Positions 44,337 through 50,740 of a stretch of DNA of 64,000 nt are shown piece by piece (position 1 is the stretch's first letter; each line of letters starts with the position of its first letter). Origin of the DNA: an uncultured Alphaproteobacteria bacterium (lineage in GTDB: Bacteria; Pseudomonadota; Alphaproteobacteria; HIMB59; GCA-002718135). A program made the position numbers and the translations under genes. The notes under the pieces were generated by a model. That model did not search any database and was not told the origin of the DNA. It worked only from the letters and a program-made list of their open reading frames with translations. The stretch covers positions 62,001-126,000 of the forward strand of contig CACMKZ010000003.1 of the NCBI GenBank assembly GCA_902614375.1, given 5' to 3'.

Positions 44337-44886
44337 CGAATTACAATTAAAACTAAAAGAACAAAAAATTTTACCAATTCTTAATACTACAACTGTAAGC
44401 AATGATATTGATCGCTTAAGCAAATATTTAGAGAAAAATAGATCTATTCGATATATTGAAGTAACACTGAGAGAAAATCAATCTTTTGATATAGCATTAG
44501 AATTACAAAAACATTTTACTAAACATAAATTTGGGTTGGGGTCAGTTTTAACAAAAGAAGATTTTATTAAAGGTCAAGATCATAATTTTAACTTTTTTGT
44601 TTCTCCTGGAATTGTTGATGAGGTTTTAGAAATTAATAATTTATTATATATTCCTGGAGCTGAAACAGTTAGTGAATTTATATATCTATATAAAAAAGGT
44701 TATAAAATAATTAAATTTTTTCCAGCAAATTTAAATGGAGAGCAAAAAAAATTACAATCAATTGAAAATATTCTAAAGGATATAAAATTTATTCCAACAG
44801 GTGGAGTCAATAAAGATAATATTAATAAATATCTAGATTTAAAAAATGTTTTATGTGTTGGAGCTTCAAATTTCGAAGAGTTTTAA
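44326..44886 (+). CDS. eda: 2-keto-3-deoxy-6-phosphogluconate aldolase-like (KDPG aldolase)
   Basis: 186 residues from the ATG at 44326; a TTG at 44323 is possible but an AAGGAGC site just upstream fits the ATG. Class I aldolase motifs: IEVTLRENQS with E45 and R49, and the Schiff-base Lys K130 in KIIKFFPA, followed by PTGGVN for phosphate binding. It cleaves KDPG to pyruvate and glyceraldehyde 3-phosphate, completing glucuronate breakdown; direct cleavage of 2-keto-3-deoxy-L-fuconate to pyruvate and lactaldehyde is a possible additional role. The protein is shorter than E. coli Eda (213). It is the last gene of the fucose operon and converges with a ureohydrolase gene. Confidence 0.88.
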   Translation: MLNSELQLKLKEQKILPILNTTTVSNDIDRLSKYLEKNRSIRYIEVTLRENQSFDIALELQKHFTKHKFGLGSVLTKEDFIKGQDHNFNFFVSPGIVDEVLEINNLLYIPGAETVSEFIYLYKKGYKIIKFFPANLNGEQKKLQSIENILKDIKFIPTGGVNKDNINKYLDLKNVLCVGASNFEEF

Positions 44887-45821
44887 TTTACTTTTGTCAT
44901 AGTACAAAGCATTTCAAAGGCAATTGTTGCTCCTACTAATGAAGTCATATTATTTACATCAAATGGTGGTGATACCTCTACAACATCACCTCCTACAAAA
45001 TTGATTTTGTTTAGTGCTCTTATAATAGTTTGTGCCTCTCTCACATTAAAACCTCCAACTTCTGGAGTGCCAGTACCTGGTGCAAAAGTTGGGTCTATTC
45101 CATCAATATCAAATGTAAAATAAGTATCTGTATGAACTAGAACTTCATAAATTTTTTCAATACATTTATTAAATCCCATTTCATAATAATCATCTATAGT
45201 AATAATAGTTACACCTTGTTCTCTAGCCCAACTTAAATCTTCAGGATCATATAAAGCTCCACGAAGACCAAGGATTACATATTTTTTTGGATCAATTAGA
45301 TTTTCTTCTATAGCTCTTCTAAATGGTGTGCCGTGAGTATATTTAAATCCTCCAAAATAAGTGTCCCAAGTATCAGAATGAGAATCAAACTGAAATAAAC
45401 CGATTGGTTTTTCTTTTGCTATACCTCTAAGAATTGGTAGGCTAATTAAGTGATCACCTCCAATTGATAATGGTATTGTTTTGGAATTATAAATATTTGA
45501 GTAAAATTTTTCTATTTTATCTAAACTATCATTTAGGTCTGCTGGATTTACCGGACAATCACCAATATCTGCAATATTAAATTTATCATAAGGGCTCTTA
45601 AGTGAAACAGGGTGATAAAGCCTTACAAGTGACGATGCATTTCTAATTTCTCTTGGCCCATGTCTAGCGCCAGGTCTATTAGTAGTTCCTCCATCCCATG
45701 GTACGCCTGCAACACAGTAGTCTAATTTATTTAAATCTTTTATAATAGGTAAACGAAAAAAAGTAGCAACGTCAGCAAAGCGAGGAGTTTCCATACTAGA
45801 TAGAGGTTTAATTTGAGTCAT
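44883..45821 (-). CDS. Agmatinase/guanidinobutyrase-type ureohydrolase
   Basis: 312 residues of the arginase fold. The manganese-binding motifs are GGDHLIS (H124), FDSHSDTWD (D146, H148, D150, with Ser in place of the usual Ala) and FDIDGIDPTFAPGTGTPE near 238-255. Also RPGARHGPREIR and DVVEVSPPFD. The enzyme removes urea from a guanidino compound such as agmatine or 4-guanidinobutyrate; the DSHSDTWD form also occurs in guanidinobutyrase-like proteins, so the substrate is open. It is encoded opposite to the fucose operon and is probably an independent nitrogen-recycling gene. Confidence 0.88.
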   Translation of the reverse strand: MTQIKPLSSMETPRFADVATFFRLPIIKDLNKLDYCVAGVPWDGGTTNRPGARHGPREIRNASSLVRLYHPVSLKSPYDKFNIADIGDCPVNPADLNDSLDKIEKFYSNIYNSKTIPLSIGGDHLISLPILRGIAKEKPIGLFQFDSHSDTWDTYFGGFKYTHGTPFRRAIEENLIDPKKYVILGLRGALYDPEDLSWAREQGVTIITIDDYYEMGFNKCIEKIYEVLVHTDTYFTFDIDGIDPTFAPGTGTPEVGGFNVREAQTIIRALNKINFVGGDVVEVSPPFDVNNMTSLVGATIAFEMLCTMTKVN

Positions 45822-45869
45822 AAAACTATCTTATGATATATAGAATTGGATTATACAAGACAAATTAGT

Positions 45870-46412
45870 ATGGATTATAGTAAATTTCCTAAACCGCAAG
45901 ATGACGGAAAAGCTGATCATCTTTTAAGTAAGTTTTTGCCGGATATTTCTCTTAAAAATCAACAGGGAAATCTATTAAAAATAAAAAGATCTGACACTTT
46001 CCGTTTAATTTTATATTTTTATTCTATGACAGGTAATCCAAATGAAAGTTTACCTAAAAATTGGAATAAAACTCCAGGAGCCATTGGCTGTACTTTGGAG
46101 ACCTGTAGCTTTAGAGATAATTATGAAGAATTAATCAAACTAAATGCGCTGCCTATAGGAATATCAACTCAAACAATAGATTATATTAAGGAAATGACAG
46201 ATAGATTAGCAATTCCCTATGATGTTTTAAGTGATTCAGAAAATATTTTGCTCAATTCATTAAAAATGCCTTATTTTGAAATTGAAAACAAAATTTATTT
46301 TAAAAGATTAACTCTTATTGTGGAAAAAAATATTGTTAAAAAAGTATTCTACCCTATTTTTCCTCCTAACAAACATATAAATGAAGTTCTACAATGGCTA
46401 AAAGAAAACTAA
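45870..46412 (+). CDS. Peroxiredoxin-like thioredoxin-fold protein (AhpC/TSA family)
   Basis: 180 residues from ATG 45870; a TTG at 45846 would add eight residues. The redox region is PGAIGCTLETCSFRDNYEEL (key: GCT, then C six residues on, FRDNY), where the first Cys would be peroxidatic, and the second is close by. GISTQTIDYIKEM and LAIPYDVLSDSE match atypical bacterial peroxiredoxins. It reduces peroxides in the cytoplasm using thiols. The region before the Cys lacks the usual F-x-x-x-DFTFVCPTE pattern, so it belongs to a less typical branch. Confidence 0.78.
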   Translation: MDYSKFPKPQDDGKADHLLSKFLPDISLKNQQGNLLKIKRSDTFRLILYFYSMTGNPNESLPKNWNKTPGAIGCTLETCSFRDNYEELIKLNALPIGISTQTIDYIKEMTDRLAIPYDVLSDSENILLNSLKMPYFEIENKIYFKRLTLIVEKNIVKKVFYPIFPPNKHINEVLQWLKEN

Positions 46413-46729
46413 CTATTTTTTTATTTTCTGTATTTTTGTTTTTTTCTAACCTTTCAACAGCTAATCCAAATATAGATCAATGGCTAGAGTCAGAGAAATC
46501 TTATAAAGATCTTATCAATGAGGGATTTGAAGTTAAAAGCTACGCTATAAGTGACATAGAGGTTGTAAATGATTTAACAATAATCTTATTTGTTACAGTT
46601 CTCCAAAAAGATAACAAAGTATATGAGTGTCAGGAATATCAAACTATAGATAAAAATGTCGAGACTTTAGATATGAACTTAATATGTAAAGAATTAGTTC
46701 AACCTTATGAAAGAGGTATAGGAACTTAG
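46394..46729 (+). CDS. Small secreted protein of unknown function
   Basis: 111 residues with a signal peptide (KRKLTIFLFSVFLFF, cleavage near STANP). The mature part has two cysteines (YECQEY and LICKEL) that could form a disulfide. No family recognised. It overlaps the end of the peroxiredoxin gene by 19 bases, so the two are probably translated from one transcript, and its stop overlaps that of the Nudix gene on the other strand. Confidence 0.65.
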   Translation: MAKRKLTIFLFSVFLFFSNLSTANPNIDQWLESEKSYKDLINEGFEVKSYAISDIEVVNDLTIILFVTVLQKDNKVYECQEYQTIDKNVETLDMNLICKELVQPYERGIGT

Positions 46730-47307
46730 GTTCGTTCAATATTTAAAAAAAACCACTGTAATGCTATTAGTGTAAGCCCATTTAAAATTTGTTTTTTATT
46801 CATTTTTGTTTTTACCTCATTAAAACTATAACTTTTAACTAATATATCCTCATTTTCATTCTCTAGACCTCTTATAATTTCTTTATCGGGAGCAATTACC
46901 TCACCTAAAAAAAGATTATAAAAAGATTCAGATGATCCTGGGGCAGGAAAGTAACCTTGTATAGATGTAAGATTACTTACTTCACATCCAGTTTCTTCCA
47001 AGCATTCTCTCTTTGCAGTATCTTCTGGAGTTTCACCAAGGTCAATTATTCCAGCAACTATTTCATCTAGATAATTTTGATTATCTTTAGAAATTGTCCC
47101 TGGTCTGAACTGTTGAATTAAAACGATTTTTTTATTTATAGGGTCATATGGTAAGACCGCAGATACTTGTGCACCACCAAATAACTCCCTTTTTATTTCG
47201 TTACTCCAATTCCCATCATATTTTTTGTATTTTAGAGTAACTTCATTCATTTTAAAGAAACCGTTGTGAATATTCTTTTTATCTAAAATTTTAAATTTTG
47301 GACTCAT
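46726..47307 (-). CDS. Nudix hydrolase, ADP-ribose pyrophosphatase type
   Basis: 193 residues. The Nudix box is complete: G-x5-E-x7-RE-x2-EE-x-G in GIIDLGETPEDTAKRECLEETG (shown by its key residues; near 90-110). The upstream QQFRPGT and downstream YFPAPGSSESFYNLFLGEV fit the ADP-ribose pyrophosphatase subgroup, in which a Pro 15-16 residues after the box is typical. It hydrolyses ADP-ribose or similar nucleoside diphosphate compounds. It stands between convergent and divergent neighbours, so it is a single-gene unit. Confidence 0.88.
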   Translation of the reverse strand: MSPKFKILDKKNIHNGFFKMNEVTLKYKKYDGNWSNEIKRELFGGAQVSAVLPYDPINKKIVLIQQFRPGTISKDNQNYLDEIVAGIIDLGETPEDTAKRECLEETGCEVSNLTSIQGYFPAPGSSESFYNLFLGEVIAPDKEIIRGLENENEDILVKSYSFNEVKTKMNKKQILNGLTLIALQWFFLNIERT

Positions 47308-47347
47308 AAAAATTGATATATTTTATATTACATATATATTTATAATT

Positions 47348-47809
47348 ATGGAAAAAGCATTATTTGGTGCAGGTTGTTTCTGGGGTGTGGAAGAAACTTT
47401 TTGTAAAACTCCAGGCGTAATAAATACCTTAGTTGGTTATTCTGGAGGCGATACTATTAACCCTTCCTATGAAAGTGTTTGCCAAGGAAATACAAATCAT
47501 ACTGAGGTTGTTTTAGTTGAATTTGATAACTCTAAAATATCTTATGAAGATCTTTTGATGGTTTTCTGGAAGTGTCATGATCCTACTACTTTAAATAGAC
47601 AAGGTCCTGATATCGGAACACAATATAGGTCAGCGATATACTATTATAACGAAGATCAAAAAAATAAATCTATTCATTCTAAAAATGAATATGCTAAAAG
47701 TGCAGGATTAAATATTGTTACTGAAATATCAGAAGCTAAGGAATTCTATAAAGCTGAAGAATATCATCAAAAATATATTCAAAAAACAGGCTTACACTGC
47801 GCTATATAG
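47348..47809 (+). CDS. msrA: Peptide methionine-S-sulfoxide reductase A
   Basis: 153 residues. The active-site motif GAGCFWGVEETF puts the catalytic Cys at residue 10, and downstream blocks VGYSGGDTINPSYE, HTEVVLVEFD, FWKCHDPTTLNRQGPDIGTQYRSAIY are standard MsrA. A C-terminal Cys near 151 can act as the resolving residue. It repairs oxidised methionine with thioredoxin in the cytoplasm. No fused MsrB domain. Divergent from the Nudix gene. Confidence 0.96.
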   Translation: MEKALFGAGCFWGVEETFCKTPGVINTLVGYSGGDTINPSYESVCQGNTNHTEVVLVEFDNSKISYEDLLMVFWKCHDPTTLNRQGPDIGTQYRSAIYYYNEDQKNKSIHSKNEYAKSAGLNIVTEISEAKEFYKAEEYHQKYIQKTGLHCAI

Positions 47810-47829
47810 ATTAATTCTTTAGGGAGTTT

Positions 47830-48012
47830 ATGTCTGTCGATTTTTATTACGCATTTTTAACAGGTTGGGTAATACTTCTATTATTTTGGAGTACTATTGT
47901 TTTCTTTATATATCTTAGAAAACCTCCTAAATCCAAATTAACTAAAAGTTTTATAATCAAATCTTATCTGTTTTTTTTGGCACTATTGTTAATAATTTTA
48001 ATTTTTCGATAA
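47830..48012 (+). CDS. Small inner-membrane protein of unknown function
   Basis: 60 residues with two hydrophobic segments (about 8-27 and 43-58) joined by a basic loop (RKPPKSKLTK), so both ends are predicted outside. An AGGGAG ribosome site lies six to seven bases before the ATG. No family recognised. It follows msrA after 20 bases and may share its transcript. Confidence 0.55.
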   Translation: MSVDFYYAFLTGWVILLLFWSTIVFFIYLRKPPKSKLTKSFIIKSYLFFLALLLIILIFR

Positions 48013-48112
48013 ACCGATTCGTTTTTATTATAAATTATGTATCAACATATAGTAGGTCAAAAAGATTAAGATACTAACATATTGATAATTAACAACTTTT
48101 TTATATTTAATG

Positions 48113-48141
48113 TTGAATACTGGTTTTTTCATAAATATAAA
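48113..48141 (+). promoter_or_regulatory. Candidate sigma-70-type promoter of the GcrA-domain gene
   Basis: TTGAAT at 48113-48118 and TATAAA at 48136-48141 are separated by 17 bases. The predicted start of transcription near 48148 lies after the ATG-less upstream extension of the frame, which supports translation from 48167. Confidence 0.45.
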
Positions 48142-48166
48142 CTACCTCCAAATTAATAAAATTATT

Positions 48167-48391
48167 ATGTCTATATTAAAAAACTATTTTAAACAAAACA
48201 GTGTGATGCACAGTTTCTCAAGTTGCCAATGGCCAATTGGAGATCCACAAGAGAAAGATTTTCATTTTTGTGAAGCTGATACCGTTGCTGGGAAGCCTTA
48301 TTGTCAGAGTCACTGTGATGTTGCATACATTGACGAAAAAGAGCTTAAAAAAGAAAAAGAAGCTCAAAAAAATCGTCGCATTGCTGCTTAA
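48167..48391 (+). CDS. GcrA C-terminal-domain protein (short, no N-terminal DNA-binding domain)
   Basis: 74 residues from ATG 48167; a frame opening at 48110 lies upstream of the best promoter and adds unrelated residues. The region CQWPIGDPQEKDFHFC (residues 20-35) plus GKPYCQSHCDVAY is the signature of the GcrA C-terminal domain, which in Caulobacter contacts the housekeeping sigma factor. The N-terminal helix-turn-helix that reads methylated promoter DNA in full-length GcrA (about 170 residues) is absent, and no separate frame for it is present just upstream. A lysine/arginine-rich tail follows. It may modulate RNA polymerase without sequence-specific DNA binding; inference only. Confidence 0.75.
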   Translation: MSILKNYFKQNSVMHSFSSCQWPIGDPQEKDFHFCEADTVAGKPYCQSHCDVAYIDEKELKKEKEAQKNRRIAA

Positions 48392-48441
48392 GTCAATCTT
48401 TACAAATTATTTTCTCATCAAATGTTAATAATTTAGAGTTA

Positions 48442-48469
48442 TTGACATAAGAGACGTTTTTCTTAAAAT
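48442..48469 (+). promoter_or_regulatory. Candidate sigma-70-type promoter of cfa, near-leaderless
   Basis: A perfect TTGACA at 48442-48447 and TAAAAT at 48464-48469 with 16 bases between. The cfa ATG is at 48478, only eight bases after the -10 box, so the mRNA would begin at or next to the start codon. Confidence 0.5.
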
Positions 48470-48477
48470 AAAAAAAC

Positions 48478-49662
48478 ATGTTATTCAGTGTACTGAAAAA
48501 ACTTAACTTTGATGGAACATTAGAAATCATAGATTCTAATGGCAAGACCCATAAATTTGGAAATTCAAACCCTCACGTTTGTATAAGACTGAAAAACAAA
48601 TCTATTGAAAGAAAACTATTCTTCAACCCTAATCTACATATAGGTGAAGCATATATGAATGAGGAGTTAGTTGTAGAAAAAGGCACTATAGAAGACTTTC
48701 TTAATTTAATAACTAATTGTTACGATGATTTTATTTCTAACAATAAGTTTTATAAATTTTATGAATATTTATCTTCTATTTTCATGCCATTTCAGCAGAT
48801 TAATCAGCTTGTAAATTCAAAAAATAATGTAGCACACCACTACGATATAAATGAGGATTTATATAAATTATTTCTTGATCAGGATATGCAATATTCTTGC
48901 GCATATTTTCACAATCCCAATATGAGTTTAGATCAAGCACAGAAAGATAAAAAACAACATATAATTAAAAAACTTCAAATTACAGAAAATATGGATGTTC
49001 TTGATATTGGGTGTGGTTGGGGAGGAATGGCAATTGAAATAGCTAAATCTACTGGCGCCAAAGTTAAAGGAATTACACTTTCAGAAAATCAATTTAAAAC
49101 TGCATCTGAGCGAGCACAAAAAGAAGGTTTGGCTGATAAAGTTTCTTTTGCACTGCAAGATTATAGAAATGAGACCGAAAAATATGATCGCATTGTATCA
49201 GTTGGTATGTTTGAGCATGTTGGTGTTAAATATTTTAAAACTTATTTAAGTAAAGCTAATGATATTCTGAAAGAAAATGGTGTTTTTCTTTTGCATACAA
49301 TTGGTCAAAGGGGTAAACCAACTGCTACAAGTCCTTGGATAAGAAAATACATTTTTCCTGGAGGTTATATTCCATCATTATCTGAAGTAATGAATGCAAC
49401 ACAAAAACTTAATATAAATGTAACTGATGTTGAAGTATTAAGACTACATTACGCTCACACACTTTCTAAATGGTATCAAAATGTTATTGAAAATAAAGAT
49501 AAAATTATAAGTATGTTTGATCAGCGTTTTTTTAGAATGTGGGAGTTTTATCTATTGGCAAGTAAGTATTCCTTTATAAATATGGGTAATGTTGTTTTCC
49601 AAATACAAATCGCAAAAAATATTAACAATTTGCCTCTCACAAGAAATTATATCTACAACTAA
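48478..49662 (+). CDS. cfa: Cyclopropane-fatty-acyl-phospholipid synthase family methyltransferase
   Basis: 394 residues, the usual Cfa length. S-adenosylmethionine loop VLDIGCGWGGMAIEIA (174-189), upstream HHYDINEDLYKLFLDQDMQYSCAYF (key: YD-x-x-x-x-F, YSCAYF) and downstream GMFEHVGVKYF, LHTIGQ and KYIFPGGYIPS. The enzyme adds a methylene from S-adenosylmethionine across double bonds of membrane phospholipids. It appears to have its own promoter with almost no 5' leader. A generic phospholipid methyltransferase is the main alternative. Confidence 0.92.
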   Translation: MLFSVLKKLNFDGTLEIIDSNGKTHKFGNSNPHVCIRLKNKSIERKLFFNPNLHIGEAYMNEELVVEKGTIEDFLNLITNCYDDFISNNKFYKFYEYLSSIFMPFQQINQLVNSKNNVAHHYDINEDLYKLFLDQDMQYSCAYFHNPNMSLDQAQKDKKQHIIKKLQITENMDVLDIGCGWGGMAIEIAKSTGAKVKGITLSENQFKTASERAQKEGLADKVSFALQDYRNETEKYDRIVSVGMFEHVGVKYFKTYLSKANDILKENGVFLLHTIGQRGKPTATSPWIRKYIFPGGYIPSLSEVMNATQKLNINVTDVEVLRLHYAHTLSKWYQNVIENKDKIISMFDQRFFRMWEFYLLASKYSFINMGNVVFQIQIAKNINNLPLTRNYIYN

Positions 49663-49676
49663 ACAGTTTATATTTA

Positions 49677-49703
49677 TTGAATTTCCAAGACAGGTAATAT
49701 AAT
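49677..49703 (+). promoter_or_regulatory. Candidate sigma-70-type promoter of the MotA/ExbB-like gene, near-leaderless
   Basis: TTGAAT at 49677-49682 and a perfect TATAAT at 49698-49703, 15 bases apart. The ATG is at 49713, nine bases after the -10 box. Confidence 0.4.
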
Positions 49704-49712
49704 CTTTAGTTT

Positions 49713-50738
49713 ATGGCGCTATCCCTAAATAATTATATAATTAGAGCATCAATTTTTTTAGTCGCTGTCTTTGTTATTGTTGTTTTATTATACCCAGTTT
49801 TACAAAATGCTTTTTTATCAAATATTTTTATTAACATTATAATTTTATTAGCACTGTTAACTGGAATTGTATTTAATATTTTTCATCTCATTAACTTAAA
49901 TTATAAATATATATCTTTCTCGAACTTTAATATTACAAATTCTATAGAAGCATTCTCTACTTTAAGAGGGCAAGACAAAAACATTTCTCTTGAATTAAAA
50001 AATCTTGACGGAAAATTTGTTTTTAAAAGTTCATCAATAAATAGATTGATAGAGAATTCTGATATGACTTTGATAAGCATAAGAGAAACTTCTCGTTACC
50101 TGGTAGGTTTGTTAGTTTTTTTAGGACTCCTTGGAACTTTCTGGGGACTTCTAAAAACCATTGGATCTGTTGGCAATGTTATCAGCGGCTTAGGTATAGA
50201 TGATACAAATGTTGCAGGTTTTTTTAATTCTCTTAAAGATGGATTAAATGCTCCACTTGAAGGCATGAGTATTGCATTTAGCAGTTCTTTATTAGGTTTA
50301 GCTGGCTCTTTAGTATTAGGATTACTTGATTTAAATCTTGGACAAGCTCAAAATAAATTTAGTCAATACTTTGAAAAAATACTTAATAGCAATTCTTCTC
50401 CAGATTTTTCTAAAGTAGAAGATAAGCCTACAGGTGAAGCAATTCAAAAAATCTATGACAACTTAGAAAACCTCCTAAATGCTTTTAAGAAATCATCTGA
50501 CAATCAAACTAAAATTTCAAACAATTTAGAAAAGTTTAATGAAATACTTAACAAAATCAATTCCAACTCTTCAAATCTTGATAAGCAATTATCAAATTTC
50601 TTATCTTCACAATTAAACACACAATCTACACTAATGAACCTTACAGAAGCTTTAAGCAAAAATGGAATATTAGAAGCAAAAAAAGTTAAAGAGTATTTTC
50701 AGAAAATTGAAAAAGAACTAAAGAAAATTAAAAAATAA
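49713..50738 (+). CDS. MotA/TolQ/ExbB-family membrane protein
   Basis: 341 residues. Hydrophobic segments lie near 10-32, 38-60, 128-150 and 180-205; the last two form the conserved channel core (LLGTFWGLLKTIGSV, then APLEGMSIAFSSSLLGLAGSLVLG). The C-terminal third is hydrophilic and coiled-coil-like. Family members form the pentameric stator that uses proton flow to move a partner. The adjacent gene encodes that partner, an OmpA-type peptidoglycan-binding protein, two bases downstream. No flagellar gene is present, so a cell-envelope role is more likely than motility. Confidence 0.82.
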   Translation: MALSLNNYIIRASIFLVAVFVIVVLLYPVLQNAFLSNIFINIIILLALLTGIVFNIFHLINLNYKYISFSNFNITNSIEAFSTLRGQDKNISLELKNLDGKFVFKSSSINRLIENSDMTLISIRETSRYLVGLLVFLGLLGTFWGLLKTIGSVGNVISGLGIDDTNVAGFFNSLKDGLNAPLEGMSIAFSSSLLGLAGSLVLGLLDLNLGQAQNKFSQYFEKILNSNSSPDFSKVEDKPTGEAIQKIYDNLENLLNAFKKSSDNQTKISNNLEKFNEILNKINSNSSNLDKQLSNFLSSQLNTQSTLMNLTEALSKNGILEAKKVKEYFQKIEKELKKIKK

Positions 50739-50740
50739 TA

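Noticed and set aside
48013..48112. Possible small RNA between the small membrane protein and the GcrA-domain gene
   Set aside because: No stable stem, terminator or conserved element is visible in this 100-base AT-rich stretch.
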